From positions 248,001 through 312,000 of the forward strand of contig NZ_CP042464.1 in assembly GCF_015074785.1 (NCBI RefSeq): 64,000 nt of DNA, read 5' to 3'. This DNA is from Segatella copri. Lineage in GTDB: Bacteria; Bacteroidota; Bacteroidia; Bacteroidales; Bacteroidaceae. The position numbers were made by a program, and so were the translations under genes. The notes under the pieces were generated by a model, which did no database searches, had not been told where the DNA came from, and saw only the letters and a program-made list of their open reading frames with translations. This document shows, piece by piece, positions 27,597 to 37,090 of this stretch (its first letter is position 1; every line of letters starts with the position of its first letter).

Positions 27597-27712
27597 TGTT
27601 TGCTCCTAACGCCCTGAAAGGGCAGAAGCTCCTAGCCCAGGGCATCGCCCTGGGTATAATGGCAATCAGCAAGGCGCCCTGTAAGGGCAAAAGCTTTAAT
27701 GAAGAATAAACA
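27597..27712. repeat. Intergenic palindromic repeat (GCCCTGAAAGGGC / CCCAGGGC-ATC-GCCCTGGG)
   Basis: The trpC-trpF gap contains GCCCTGAAAGGGCAGAAGC, then the strong hairpin CCCAGGGCATCGCCCTGGG, then GCCCTGTAAGGGCAAAAGC, a second copy of the first word. A similar GCCCTGAAAGGGCAAAAGC word is familiar from other Bacteroidetes intergenic regions. It may act as an RNA processing or stability element inside the operon. Confidence 0.7.
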
Positions 27713-27721
27713 ATAAAGAAA

Positions 27722-28342
27722 ATGTTTGTAAAGGTTTGTGGAATGCGTGAACCTGATAATGTAAAGCAGGTTGCGCAACTCGGCGTTGATATGATGGGAT
27801 TTATCTTCTATCCTAAGTCTCCACGGTATGCCAGTCATGTGGTGGCTCGCTCTGATGCTGACCGCAATGTGTGCCGAGTGGGAGTCTTCGTGAATGATTC
27901 CATTTCCAATATGTTGGATAAAATTCATTCATTCTCTCTGAATGCGGTGCAGATGCATGGAAGCGAGAGCAGGGAACTGTGTGAGCAGCTGCGTGCAGCA
28001 AAGGGGAATATGAAGATAATCAAAGCCATTAGTGTTTCCACTGCCGGGGACATTCAGAAATATAAGGAGTATGTAGGCGCTGTTGACTACTTCCTTTTCG
28101 ACACCAAATGTAAGACGGTGGGCGGAAGTGGTCAGCAGTTTGACTGGCAGGTTCTGAATGAATATGATGGCGATGTTCCATTCCTGTTGAGTGGCGGCAT
28201 CGGTCCGGAAGATGCTTCCCGCATCCTGTCTTTCCATCATCCCCGATGCGTAGGAATCGACCTCAACTCCAGGTTTGAGATAGAACCGGGACTGAAGGAT
28301 GTAGAGAAACTCAAGGAATTCCTTTTAAAGGTAAAAAAATAA
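27722..28342 (+). CDS. trpF: Phosphoribosylanthranilate isomerase
   Basis: A 206-residue TIM-barrel enzyme catalysing the Amadori rearrangement of PRA to CdRP. It shows the N-terminal VKVCGMREPDNV (catalytic Cys in KxCG), MMGFIFYPKSPRY, VGVFVNDS, VQMHGSES and the phosphate-binding LSGGIGPED with GIDLNSRFE near the end, where Asp is catalytic. Length is normal. It lies 12 bp before trpA and is clearly co-transcribed with it. Confidence 0.97.
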   Translation: MFVKVCGMREPDNVKQVAQLGVDMMGFIFYPKSPRYASHVVARSDADRNVCRVGVFVNDSISNMLDKIHSFSLNAVQMHGSESRELCEQLRAAKGNMKIIKAISVSTAGDIQKYKEYVGAVDYFLFDTKCKTVGGSGQQFDWQVLNEYDGDVPFLLSGGIGPEDASRILSFHHPRCVGIDLNSRFEIEPGLKDVEKLKEFLLKVKK

Positions 28343-28354
28343 AAAAGTAAAAAA

Positions 28355-29131
28355 ATGAATAAGATAAATGCATTATTTGCACACAATAAAGACCGCAAGC
28401 TTTTGAGCTTGTATTTCTGCGCCGGATGTCCAACTTTGGAAGGTACCGGTGATGTAATTAAGGCGATGGAGCGCAAGGGGATAGATATGATTGAGGTAGG
28501 AATCCCTTTCAGTGATCCTTTAGCTGATGGTCCTGTTATCCAGAGTGCCGGAACCGTGGCTCTGAAGAACGGAATGACGGTGAAGAAACTCTTCGCTCAG
28601 TTGAAGGAAATCAAGGATGAAGTGCAGCTTCCACTCGTGCTGATGGGATACCTGAACCCAATCATGCACTACGGCATTGAGGCTTTCTTCAAGAGCTGCG
28701 TAGAGAGCGGAGTGAGCGGCACCATCATCCCAGACCTTCCCTTTGATGATTATCTGAAGGTGGTAAAACCCATAGCCGACAAGTATGACATCCGTGTCAT
28801 CATGATGATTACGCCAGAAACCAGCGAGGAGCGCATCCGTTTCATCGATGAGCATACCGATGGATTCATCTACATGGTCAGTTCGGCAAGTATCACGGGC
28901 GCCCAGAGCAGTTTCGGCGATGCCAAGCTGGCTTATTTCAACCGCATCAACGGCATGAATCTGCGCAACCCACGCATGATAGGTTTCGGCATCAGCAACA
29001 AGCAGACCCTTACCAGTGCGCAGGATAATGCGGCGGGAGCCATCATCGGCAGCAAGTTTGTAACCCTGCTCAATGAAACCGGTGATCCGGATAAGGCTTT
29101 AGATGGGCTTTTTGAGTGCCTCGAAAAGTAG
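28355..29131 (+). CDS. trpA: Tryptophan synthase alpha subunit
   Basis: A 258-residue subunit that releases indole from indole-3-glycerol phosphate and passes it to TrpB. Catalytic Glu (MIEVGIPFSDPLADGPVIQ) and Asp (IIPDLPFDDY) are present, with FIYMVSSASITGAQ and GFGISNKQT for phosphate binding. Here trpA precedes trpB and is separated from it by 77 bp containing a heptad repeat with a GC-rich core, whereas these two genes usually lie together as B-A. Confidence 0.97.
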   Translation: MNKINALFAHNKDRKLLSLYFCAGCPTLEGTGDVIKAMERKGIDMIEVGIPFSDPLADGPVIQSAGTVALKNGMTVKKLFAQLKEIKDEVQLPLVLMGYLNPIMHYGIEAFFKSCVESGVSGTIIPDLPFDDYLKVVKPIADKYDIRVIMMITPETSEERIRFIDEHTDGFIYMVSSASITGAQSSFGDAKLAYFNRINGMNLRNPRMIGFGISNKQTLTSAQDNAAGAIIGSKFVTLLNETGDPDKALDGLFECLEK

Positions 29132-29205
29132 TTGATAGTTAACAGCGGCTTCGCTGTATAGCAGGCTTGCTCTATAAACTATAAATAATAAATTATAAAC
29201 TAAGT
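29132..29205. repeat. Heptad-word array with GC-rich core (copy 2)
   Basis: TAGTTGA/TAGTTAA words, the core CAGCGGCTTCGCTGTATAGC, and then CTATAAA, CTATAAA, TAATAAA, TTATAAA words. The core matches the one at 20646-20762 in opposite orientation. Confidence 0.75.
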
Positions 29206-29208
29206 ATT

Positions 29209-30408
29209 ATGTATCAAGTTGACGAAAAAGGATTTTTTGGAAAATTCGGAGGTGCGTATGTTCCAGAGATATTATATAAATGTGTAACCGAGTTGCAGCA
29301 GGCTTACAAGCCAATCATTGAGAGCGAGGAGTTCAAGAAGGAATACCGTGCGCTGCTGAAAGATTATGTGGGCCGTCCTTCACCTCTTTATTATGCCAAG
29401 CGCATGAGCGAGAAGTACGGATGCCAACTCTATCTGAAGCGCGAGGACCTGAACCATACCGGTGCACACAAAATCAACAACACCATCGGTCAGATTCTCA
29501 TGGCCAAGAAGATGGGCAAGACCCGCATCATTGCCGAAACCGGAGCCGGACAGCACGGTGTGGCTACCGCTACGGTATGCGCCCTGATGAACATGAAGTG
29601 TGAGATTTTCATGGGTGCCACCGATGTGGAACGCCAGCATACCAACGTAGAGCGTATGAAGATGCTGGGAGCCAAGGTGAACCCTGTGCGCACCGGCAAC
29701 ATGACGCTGAGCGATGCCTGCTCTGAAGCCATACGCGACTGGTGCTGCCACCCACAGGATACCTTCTATATCGTAGGTTCTACCATGGGTCCGCACCCTT
29801 ATCCAGACATTGTTGCCAAGATGCAGAGCGTAATCTCTGAAGAACTGAAATGGCAGCTTGAGGAGAAGATTGGCCGCGACTATCCTGATTACCTCATCGC
29901 CTGTGTGGGTGGCGGAAGCAACGCTGCCGGAACCATCTACCACTACATTGATGATGACCGCGTGAAGATATATCTGGCTGAGGCTGCCGGACACGGAATA
30001 GATACCGATTATACCGCTGCCACCATGCACTGCGGCACAGAAGGCATCATCCACGGAGCACGCACCCTCGTGATGCAGACCGAGGACGGACAGATAGAGG
30101 AAGCCTTTACCATCAGTGCCGGTCTCGACTATCCGGGCATCGGCCCTATGCACGCCGACCTTGCCACATCGGGCAGGAGCCATGTGCTCGCCATTAAGGA
30201 CGATGAGGCCATCTACGCCGGTTACGAGCTCACCCGCATGGAGGGCATCATTCCGGCTATTGAGAGTGCGCACGCCGTGGCAGCCCTGAAGAAGATGAAG
30301 TTCAAGAAGGATGATGTGGTGGTGCTCACCGTATCAGGCCGTGGCGACAAGGATGTAGAAACATATTTGAGCCATAAGGAAATGGCAGGAGAGTACGGCA
30401 ATTTTTAA
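29209..30408 (+). CDS. trpB: Tryptophan synthase beta subunit
   Basis: A 399-residue PLP enzyme that condenses indole with serine. The PLP lysine lies in LNHTGAHKINNTIGQ, the substrate glutamate region in AETGAGQHGVATA, and the cofactor phosphate loop in CVGGGSNAAG. This is the classic TrpB1 type (not the longer TrpB2). The large antisense frame opposite it has no family resemblance and is a by-product of codon bias. Confidence 0.98.
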   Translation: MYQVDEKGFFGKFGGAYVPEILYKCVTELQQAYKPIIESEEFKKEYRALLKDYVGRPSPLYYAKRMSEKYGCQLYLKREDLNHTGAHKINNTIGQILMAKKMGKTRIIAETGAGQHGVATATVCALMNMKCEIFMGATDVERQHTNVERMKMLGAKVNPVRTGNMTLSDACSEAIRDWCCHPQDTFYIVGSTMGPHPYPDIVAKMQSVISEELKWQLEEKIGRDYPDYLIACVGGGSNAAGTIYHYIDDDRVKIYLAEAAGHGIDTDYTAATMHCGTEGIIHGARTLVMQTEDGQIEEAFTISAGLDYPGIGPMHADLATSGRSHVLAIKDDEAIYAGYELTRMEGIIPAIESAHAVAALKKMKFKKDDVVVLTVSGRGDKDVETYLSHKEMAGEYGNF

Positions 30409-30515
30409 ATAGTTAATAGTTTATAGTTAATAGTTAACAGAGGCTGCGCCGTTGAGCACGATTGTCAAAGCGGTTCATGCTATAAACTGTAAACTATATA
30501 CAGTAAATCATAAAT
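30409..30515. repeat. Heptad-word array with degenerate core (copy 3)
   Basis: ATAGTTA/ATAGTTT words (30412-30441), a core AGAGGCTGCGCCGTTGAGCA, then CTATAAA, CTGTAAA, CTATATA, CAGTAAA, TCATAAA. The two arms are complementary and could form a hairpin between trpB and trpE. Confidence 0.72.
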
Positions 30516-30518
30516 TAA

Positions 30519-31955
30519 ATGAAGTTTAATTACAAGACAGTTACCCGCAAGATTCTCGCCGACCTCTATACGCCGGTGGGAGTCTACATGCGACTGAGAG
30601 ATATTTATCCGCAGTCGGCTCTGATGGAGAGTTCCGACTATCATGGCTCCGAGAATTCGCGCTCCTTCATCGGTGTGCATCCGCTGGCAAGCATCGCCGT
30701 GAGTCATGGTGAGGTCATCAAGACCTATCCCGACGGAAGAGTAGAGAAAGAGCAGCTTCCTGCCTTCGGTGCCGGTCAGGGCGAGGAGTGCAAACTCGCC
30801 ATCTCAAAGAGTATCAACGACTTCATCTCTTCCTTCCATGTAGAGGGCGAGAGCAAGGAGTTCTGCGGACTCTATGGATTCACCACCTTCAATGCGGTGA
30901 GATATTTTGAGAACATCCCTGTCAAGGATACCACCATGGAGAAGAATGATGCGCCCGACATCTATTACATCATGTATAAGGACATCATTGTCTTCGACCA
31001 TTTCAACAACACCATGGAGCTCATTGCGCTCCAGGAAAGTGAAGATCCTCACTCTTCACTTCCAGAGCTCGACGAACTGCTCAAGGCGGTGAACAAGGCA
31101 AATGTGAAACCTTATGATTTCCACCCGGTGGGCGAAACCACCTCTACGCTCACCGATGAGGAGCACAAGGCAAACATACGCCGATGCATACAGCACTGCC
31201 TGCGCGGAGATGTATTCCAGATTGTGGTGAGTCGCCGCTTCGTACAGAAATATGAGGGCGATGATTTCAAACTCTACCGTGCGCTGCGCAGCATCAACCC
31301 TTCGCCTTACCTCTTCTATTTCGACTTCGGCGGTTTCCGCATCTTCGGTTCTTCGCCTGAAACCCATAACCGCATCGTGGGCAACAAGGCGTTCATTGAC
31401 CCGATTGCCGGAACCACCCGACGCACAGGAGATATGGAGCAGGACCGCAAGGCTGCCGAATTCCTGCGCAACGACCCGAAGGAGAATGCCGAGCACGTGA
31501 TGCTGGTAGACCTGGCGCGCAATGATCTGAGCCGCAACTGTCATGGGGTGAAAGTAGATTTCTACAAGGACATGCAGTTCTACAGTCATGTTATCCATCT
31601 CGTGAGCCGTGTGAGCGGAGAGTTGGATGAGCATGCCGACCACATCAAGGAGTTTATTGATACCTTCCCTGCCGGCACGCTGAGCGGTGCGCCTAAGGTG
31701 AGAGCGATGCAGATTATCTCAGAGCTGGAGCCTCACAACCGCGGTGCCTACGGAGGCTGTATCGGCTTCATCGGTCTGAACGGCGACCTGAATCAGGCCA
31801 TCGTGATACGTACCTTCATTAGCCGAAACGGCGAACTCTGGTTCCAGGCGGGTAGTGGAGTAGTGGCAAAGAGCAATGATGAGTATGAGCTGGAAGAGTG
31901 TAACAACAAGCTCGGTGCGCTGACCAAGGCGATTCACATTGCTGAAGAGTTGTAA
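30519..31955 (+). CDS. trpE: Anthranilate synthase component I
   Basis: A 478-residue chorismate-using subunit. The C-terminal chorismate-binding domain is complete: RCIQHCLRGDVFQIVVSRRF, IFGSSPETHNRIV, IAGTTRRTGDMEQD, EHVMLVDLARNDL and TLSGAPKVRAMQII. The N-terminal half has the LMESSDYHG element where TrpE enzymes bind feedback tryptophan (LLES in others). It is followed 74 bp later by trpG, its glutaminase partner. Its position sixth in the operon is unusual, since trpE is first in most operons. Confidence 0.96.
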   Translation: MKFNYKTVTRKILADLYTPVGVYMRLRDIYPQSALMESSDYHGSENSRSFIGVHPLASIAVSHGEVIKTYPDGRVEKEQLPAFGAGQGEECKLAISKSINDFISSFHVEGESKEFCGLYGFTTFNAVRYFENIPVKDTTMEKNDAPDIYYIMYKDIIVFDHFNNTMELIALQESEDPHSSLPELDELLKAVNKANVKPYDFHPVGETTSTLTDEEHKANIRRCIQHCLRGDVFQIVVSRRFVQKYEGDDFKLYRALRSINPSPYLFYFDFGGFRIFGSSPETHNRIVGNKAFIDPIAGTTRRTGDMEQDRKAAEFLRNDPKENAEHVMLVDLARNDLSRNCHGVKVDFYKDMQFYSHVIHLVSRVSGELDEHADHIKEFIDTFPAGTLSGAPKVRAMQIISELEPHNRGAYGGCIGFIGLNGDLNQAIVIRTFISRNGELWFQAGSGVVAKSNDEYELEECNNKLGALTKAIHIAEEL

Positions 31956-32029
31956 TAGTGATTAATTATTAGTGATTATTTCTCGCTGATTGTACTCACT
32001 AATCAATAATCAATAATAAATAACAAAAG
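31956..32029. repeat. Heptad-word array between trpE and trpG
   Basis: TAGTGAT, TAATTAT, TAGTGAT, TATTTCT on the left and CTAATCA, ATAATCA, ATAATAA on the right. The arms are partly complementary around CTCGCTGATTGTACT. Confidence 0.65.
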
Positions 32030-32596
32030 ATGAAAGTAGTAATCATAGATAATTACGATTCCTTTACCTATAATCTGGCCCATCTGGTAAAGGAGTTGGG
32101 AGCTGACGTTACGGTGTTCCGCAACGACCAGTTCCAGTTGCCGGAGCTGGAATGCTTCGACAAGATCATTCTGAGTCCGGGTCCGGGCATTCCGTCGGAG
32201 GCGGGACTGCTGATGGATGTTATCCGCAAGTATGCAGGCCGCAAGCCGATGCTGGGCGTATGCCTGGGTCATCAGGCTATAGGTGAGGCGTTTGGAGCCA
32301 AGCTTACCAATCTTTCTGAGGTGTATCATGGAGTGGCAACCCCTTGCACCCAGTTTGGCAACGATGTTATTTTCGACGGGTTGGACAAGCGCATAGAGAT
32401 TGGCAGATACCACTCTTGGGTGGTAGACCGCTCGGGATTCCCTGACTGCCTGGACGTTACGGCAGTAAGCGATGATGGTTGCATCATGGGTCTGAAGCAT
32501 AAAAACTATGATATTCATGGTATCCAGTTTCATCCGGAAAGCGTGCTGACGCCAGACGGCAAGAAGATGGTGAGAAACTGGTTGGAAAAAGCTTAA
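32030..32596 (+). CDS. trpG: Anthranilate synthase component II (glutamine amidotransferase)
   Basis: A 188-residue class-I glutaminase that supplies ammonia to TrpE. The nucleophile Cys is in GVCLGHQAIGEAFG, and the His-Glu pair is in HGIQFHPESVLT. The N-terminal VIIDNYDSFTYNLAHLVKELG is typical of TrpG/PabA; in Bacteroidetes this subunit may also serve PabB. It is the last gene of the operon and is followed by a terminator. Confidence 0.96.
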   Translation: MKVVIIDNYDSFTYNLAHLVKELGADVTVFRNDQFQLPELECFDKIILSPGPGIPSEAGLLMDVIRKYAGRKPMLGVCLGHQAIGEAFGAKLTNLSEVYHGVATPCTQFGNDVIFDGLDKRIEIGRYHSWVVDRSGFPDCLDVTAVSDDGCIMGLKHKNYDIHGIQFHPESVLTPDGKKMVRNWLEKA

Positions 32597-32678
32597 TGAC
32601 CTTAATGACCAATGACCTTAATGACCACCATGACTGTATGGTGGTTGTTGAGGTTTTTTGTTTATGATAAGAAAAAGC

Positions 32679-32713
32679 AAAGCCTGACGCTCTCTCGAGT
32701 GCCAGGCTTTTCC
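32679..32713 (+). terminator. Terminator of the trp operon
   Basis: AAAGCCTGACGCTC pairs with GAGTGCCAGGCTTT (two mismatches) and is followed by TTCC. It lies about 80 bp after trpG. An array of TAATGAC/CAATGAC words precedes it (32597-32630). Confidence 0.75.
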
Positions 32714-32821
32714 TAACAATCTTAACCCTCGCTACAATCCTCTCACGAGTTTCGCGAAGCATATTACCTAAACTGATTTTTCCAAAAATGGAAAATTAAA
32801 CCTTTTTGTTTTTACAACCCT

Positions 32822-33802
32822 TTACATATCCCAAGCCACTGCACTCGCACCGAGTACGGCAGCAGAACTGCCATCAAGGGTAGAAACAAGGAATTTAGCC
32901 TTACCCTTGAAGGTGCGGAGCACGTGCTCATCATAAGCCTTCTGGATAGGTTTCATGATGAGGTCGCCAGCCTTGGTCAGACCACCGAAGAAGACGAAAG
33001 CCTCTGGTGAAGAGAAGGCTGCGAAATCAGCACAAGCCTCACCGAGCATCTTGCCGGTAAACTCGTATACACGCAGTGCCAGCTTGTCGCCCTTGCCTGC
33101 AGCAACGCTCACATCATAAGATGTAATATTCTCAGGGTTCATCTCGCGGAGCAATGAAGGCTCATCGCTCTTCTCGAGGAACTCGCGTGCTGTGCGAGCC
33201 ACACCAGTGGCAGAGCAGTAAGCTTCGAGACATCCTGTACGGCCGCATCCGCAGGTACGGCCCTCTTTGCCACGTACCATGGTAACGTGACCCAATTCGC
33301 CTGCGAATCCGTCGCAGCCGTAAACCATCTGTCCGTTGATAACGATACCAGAACCTACGCCTGTACCGAGTGTAATGTCGATGAAGTTTTTCATACCTCT
33401 TGCTACACCATATGTCATCTCGCCGAGCGCAGCAGCGTTGGCATCATTGGTCATACCTACAGGCAAGCCGCCGAGGGCTTTGCTGAACAAGTCGGCCAAT
33501 GGTACCACTCCGTCGTGTGCCCAAGGAAGATTTGGAGCGAATTCAATGGTTCCATTATAATAGTTTGCGTTTGGCGCACCGATACCCATTGCCTTAATCT
33601 TGTCAATGCCGCCTACCGTATCAATGATAGGTTGGAGAGCTTCTACGGCTGCCTTCACATAGTCTTCAACTTTTTCGTAACCGCCTGTCTTGATGGCAGT
33701 TGTTGCTTTGATCTCTCCGCGAGCATCTACGATGCCGAAAACTGAATTTGTACCGCCGAGGTCAAGGCCTATTACGTACGGTTTAAGTGTATTATCTGTC
33801 AT
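32822..33802 (-). CDS. ROK-family glucokinase
   Basis: A 326-residue cytoplasmic sugar kinase. The N-terminal ATP-binding motif GLDLGGTNSVFGIVD is followed by the ROK signature GTGVGSGIVINGQMVYG, the HVTMV element, and the zinc-binding CGCGRTGCLEAYCSATG. The conserved MTNDANAAALGE block holds the catalytic Asp. It probably phosphorylates glucose to glucose-6-phosphate. It is a single-gene unit on the minus strand; a TATCTTTG -7 box lies at 33844-33851, 42 bp upstream. The 33803-34113 gap otherwise holds only a threefold 9-bp repeat (ATCCGCATA, ATCCGTGTA, ATCCGTGCC at 33979-34005). Confidence 0.93.
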   Translation of the reverse strand: MTDNTLKPYVIGLDLGGTNSVFGIVDARGEIKATTAIKTGGYEKVEDYVKAAVEALQPIIDTVGGIDKIKAMGIGAPNANYYNGTIEFAPNLPWAHDGVVPLADLFSKALGGLPVGMTNDANAAALGEMTYGVARGMKNFIDITLGTGVGSGIVINGQMVYGCDGFAGELGHVTMVRGKEGRTCGCGRTGCLEAYCSATGVARTAREFLEKSDEPSLLREMNPENITSYDVSVAAGKGDKLALRVYEFTGKMLGEACADFAAFSSPEAFVFFGGLTKAGDLIMKPIQKAYDEHVLRTFKGKAKFLVSTLDGSSAAVLGASAVAWDM

Positions 33803-34113
33803 GTTAATTATTTAAAATTAGTTAGAATTATTTTATTTCTCGGCAAAGATACTGAAAACTTTTGAATCTCGTTTATTTTTAAATATAAAAAATTTTAATT
33901 TCCTTTTTTTTTCTGCCAGACGATTTGTTGTCCGAAGTTTCTCTGTTGCCCTAAATCCTGTTTATATTCATGCAGAACATCCGCATAATCCGTGTAATCC
34001 GTGCCCGAAAATATAAAAAACGGATATAAAATGAACTTTTAGGCGAAAAAATTGTGCTTTGTGCCCGAAATTTTGTAACTTTGCCGACTGTTAGAAATTG
34101 TAACGATACTAAG

Positions 34114-34791
34114 ATGAATTTAGCATTTCCAATTGAGATAAACATCCTTGACTTCATATTCAAAGGAATTGTCATCGGTGTTCTTGCCTCAGCCCCTATG
34201 GGGCCGGTAGGCATCCTTTGCATCCAGCGTACACTCAACAAGGGTCGCTGGTATGGGTTTGTAACAGGTGTGGGTGCCGCATGCAGCGACATTGTATATG
34301 CTCTGTTTACAGGCTTGGGCATGAGTTTTGTGATGGATTTTGTGAGCAACTCCGAGAACAAGTTCTATCTTCAGATTTTCGGCAGTCTGATGCTCCTCGT
34401 GTTCGGAATCTACTGCTTCAAAAGCGACCCGATGAAGAACATGCACAAGTCGAGCAACAAGCAGGGTACCCTGATGCACAACGGCATCACGGCGTTCCTC
34501 GTAACACTCTCCAATCCGCTCATCGTGTTCCTCTTCATGGCCACCTTCGCGCAGTTTGCTTTCGTCGTACCGGATATGCCGGTAGAAATGGGAGTAGGGT
34601 ATCTCAGCATCGTCTTCGGAGCCCTGCTGTGGTGGTTCGGACTCACCTGGCTCGTCGACAAGATTAGGAACAAGTTTGATACCAACGGCATCGTCATAAT
34701 CAATAAGGTAATAGGCAGCGTGGTCATCATCTTCTCCATCATCGCTCTCTTCGGCACGATTTTCAATCTGTATCATCTGCCGGAATTTTAA
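34114..34791 (+). CDS. LysE-family exporter (six-helix transporter)
   Basis: A 225-residue inner-membrane protein of the LysE/RhtB type, which exports amino acids or related small molecules. The start at 34114 is preferred to an ATG at 34054 because the -7 box TAACTTTG (34077-34084) lies between them. The N-terminal ASAPMGPVGILCIQRTLNKGRW motif is the family's hallmark. About six hydrophobic segments follow, including a long one at the C-terminus. The substrate cannot be told from sequence. It is followed by a heptad-word array (about 34848-34873) and a DUF4924 gene. Confidence 0.88.
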   Translation: MNLAFPIEINILDFIFKGIVIGVLASAPMGPVGILCIQRTLNKGRWYGFVTGVGAACSDIVYALFTGLGMSFVMDFVSNSENKFYLQIFGSLMLLVFGIYCFKSDPMKNMHKSSNKQGTLMHNGITAFLVTLSNPLIVFLFMATFAQFAFVVPDMPVEMGVGYLSIVFGALLWWFGLTWLVDKIRNKFDTNGIVIINKVIGSVVIIFSIIALFGTIFNLYHLPEF

Positions 34792-34873
34792 AAGTCCTTA
34801 AACAGGTCTTTAAACACCCCTTCAATCAGAAGAAGGCAAAGCATAAAGTTCAAAAGTTAACAGTTCAAAGTTT

Positions 34874-35428
34874 ATGTTTGTAGCACAAGAATTAAGAAAG
34901 AAAAGTATCGCAGAATACTTATTATATATGTGGCAGATTGAGGACATCATCCGAGCTTACGGATGCTCGCTGCCTGTCATCAAGAAAAATTATGTAGACC
35001 GGTTCGACTTTACACCTGAGCAGCGCGAGGAAGAACTCGACTGGTTTGGCAACCTGATTCGCATGATGAACGAGGAGGGAAAGCGCGAGGGAGGACACCT
35101 TAATATTAATAAGGTGATACTCAAGGACGTCATTGACCTGCACGGCATGCTGCTGCAGAGCACCAAGTTTCCTATCTACAATGCCGAATATTACAAGGTG
35201 CTGCCTTTCATCGTAGAGCTGCGCCAGCGGGGCGACAAGGATCTCAACGAGATTGAAACCTGCCTCGATGCCCTCTATGGTGTGATGATGCTGCGCCTGC
35301 AGAAGAAGGAAATTACGCCCGAAACCGAAAGGGCCATCAAGGAGATTACCGTCTTCATAGGTCTGCTCAGCGATTATTACATCAAAGACCGAACCGAGGG
35401 ACTCAAGTTTGATGATGACGACATGTAG
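34874..35428 (+). CDS. DUF4924 family protein
   Basis: A 184-residue cytoplasmic, mostly helical protein beginning MFVAQELRKKSIAEYLLYMWQIEDIIRAYG, a typical start of DUF4924 members in Bacteroidales. No signal peptide, membrane segment or catalytic motif is visible. It is rich in charged residues and ends in an acidic tail (FDDDDM). It lies upstream of prfC in the same direction with a 60-bp gap, and may be co-transcribed. Function unknown. Confidence 0.85.
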   Translation: MFVAQELRKKSIAEYLLYMWQIEDIIRAYGCSLPVIKKNYVDRFDFTPEQREEELDWFGNLIRMMNEEGKREGGHLNINKVILKDVIDLHGMLLQSTKFPIYNAEYYKVLPFIVELRQRGDKDLNEIETCLDALYGVMMLRLQKKEITPETERAIKEITVFIGLLSDYYIKDRTEGLKFDDDDM

Positions 35429-35488
35429 GGATTAGTTATTAGTGATTACTTTTTAAGAATATACATTATTATATATATATACAACAGG

Positions 35489-37075
35489 ATGAACGAAATA
35501 GAAAGAAGAAGAACATTTGCCATTATCTCTCACCCGGATGCTGGTAAGACAACATTGACCGAGAAGTTTCTGCTTTTCGGTGGACAGATTCAGGTGGCAG
35601 GTGCCGTAAAAAATAACAAGATTCGCAAAACTGCGACTTCTGACTGGATGGATATTGAGAAACAGCGTGGTATCTCGGTATCTACATCTGTAATGGAATT
35701 TGATTATCTCCCTGCCGGACAGGAGGGAGAACCTTATAAGGTGAATATTCTGGATACTCCAGGTCACCAGGACTTCTGCGAGGATACCTACCGCACACTT
35801 ACAGCTGTAGATTCAGCCATCATCGTGGTTGACTCTGCCAAGGGTGTGGAGGCACAGACCCGCAAACTCATGGAGGTGTGCCGCATGAGAAATACCCCGG
35901 TAATCATCTTCATCAACAAGATGGACCGTGAGGGACGCGACCCGTTTGATGTGCTCGACGAGTTGGAAGCAGAGCTCAAAATCAAGGTTCGCCCGCTGAG
36001 CTGGCCTATCGGCCAGGGCGCCCGTTTCAAGGGCGTTTACAACATCTACGAGCATCAGCTGAATCTCTTTACCCCTAACAAACAGCGAGTTACCGAGAAG
36101 GTAGAGGTAGACATCCAAAGTTCAGAACTCGACGAGCGGGTTGGTGAACGTGAGGCTGCACAACTGCGTGAGGAACTGGAACTGGTAGATGGTGTTTACC
36201 CTGAGTTTGAGGAAGAAACCTACCGTTCGGCCGAGGTAGCACCTGTGTTCTTCGGTTCGGCACTGAACAATTTTGGTGTTCAGGAACTCCTCGACTGTTT
36301 TGTTCATATTGCTCCATCTCCTAGACCCACCCAGGCAGAGGAGCGACTGGTGAAGCCTGAAGAACCTAAGTTCAGTGGTTTCATCTTCAAGATTACAGCC
36401 AATATTGATCCAAACCACCGCTCCTGCATCGCTTTCTGTAAGATATGCTCGGGCAAGTTTGTGAGAAATCAGCCATATTACCACGTGCGCTTGGATAAGA
36501 ACGTGCGTTTCTCTTCGCCTACCCAGTTCATGGCACAGCGCAAGAGTACCATTGACGAGGCTTATCCTGGTGACATTGTAGGTTTGCCAGACAACGGTAT
36601 TTTCAAGATAGGAGATACGTTGACGGAGGGAGAGAAGATGCATTTTCGCGGTTTGCCAAGCTTCTCTCCACTCCTTTTCAAGTACATCGAGAATGATGAC
36701 CCGATGAAGAGCAAGCAGTTCCAGAAGGGATTGGAGCAGCTCATGAACGAGGGTGTGGCGCAGCTCTTCGTCAACCAGTTCAACGGCCGCCGCATCGTGG
36801 GCACCGTGGGTCAGCTGCAGTTCGAGGTTATCCAGTACCGCCTGGAGAACGAGTACAACGCCAAGTGCCGCTGGGAGCCCGTGCATCTTCACAAGGCTTG
36901 CTGGATAGAGGCTGATGACGAGAAGGAACTCGAGAACTTCAAGAAGCGCAAGTACCAGTACATGGCCAAGGATATTGAGGGGCGCGATGTCTTTCTTGCC
37001 GATTCGGGCTACGTGTTGAGCATGGCGCAGCAGGATTTTGAACACATCAAGTTCCATTTCACATCGGAATTCTAA
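35489..37075 (+). CDS. prfC: Peptide chain release factor 3
   Basis: A 528-residue translational GTPase that recycles RF1/RF2 from the ribosome. The G-domain motifs are [19 protein letters not shown] (P-loop), [14 protein letters not shown] (switch I), [16 protein letters not shown] and [12 protein letters not shown]. Domain II and the RF3-specific C-terminal domain ([20 protein letters not shown]) are complete. The length equals the family norm. Confidence 0.98.
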   Translation: MNEIERRRTFAIISHPDAGKTTLTEKFLLFGGQIQVAGAVKNNKIRKTATSDWMDIEKQRGISVSTSVMEFDYLPAGQEGEPYKVNILDTPGHQDFCEDTYRTLTAVDSAIIVVDSAKGVEAQTRKLMEVCRMRNTPVIIFINKMDREGRDPFDVLDELEAELKIKVRPLSWPIGQGARFKGVYNIYEHQLNLFTPNKQRVTEKVEVDIQSSELDERVGEREAAQLREELELVDGVYPEFEEETYRSAEVAPVFFGSALNNFGVQELLDCFVHIAPSPRPTQAEERLVKPEEPKFSGFIFKITANIDPNHRSCIAFCKICSGKFVRNQPYYHVRLDKNVRFSSPTQFMAQRKSTIDEAYPGDIVGLPDNGIFKIGDTLTEGEKMHFRGLPSFSPLLFKYIENDDPMKSKQFQKGLEQLMNEGVAQLFVNQFNGRRIVGTVGQLQFEVIQYRLENEYNAKCRWEPVHLHKACWIEADDEKELENFKKRKYQYMAKDIEGRDVFLADSGYVLSMAQQDFEHIKFHFTSEF

Positions 37076-37090
37076 ATCAATGTAAAAAAG

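Noticed and set aside
29380..30273. Long open frame antisense to trpB (also similar ones opposite prfC at 36122-37057 and the ClC gene at 37829-38752).
   Set aside because: These mirror the codon bias of well-conserved genes on the other strand and show no domain.
33951..34113. Coding frame on the minus strand in the gap before the LysE-family gene.
   Set aside because: It overlaps the LysE gene and the 9-bp repeat and has no family features.
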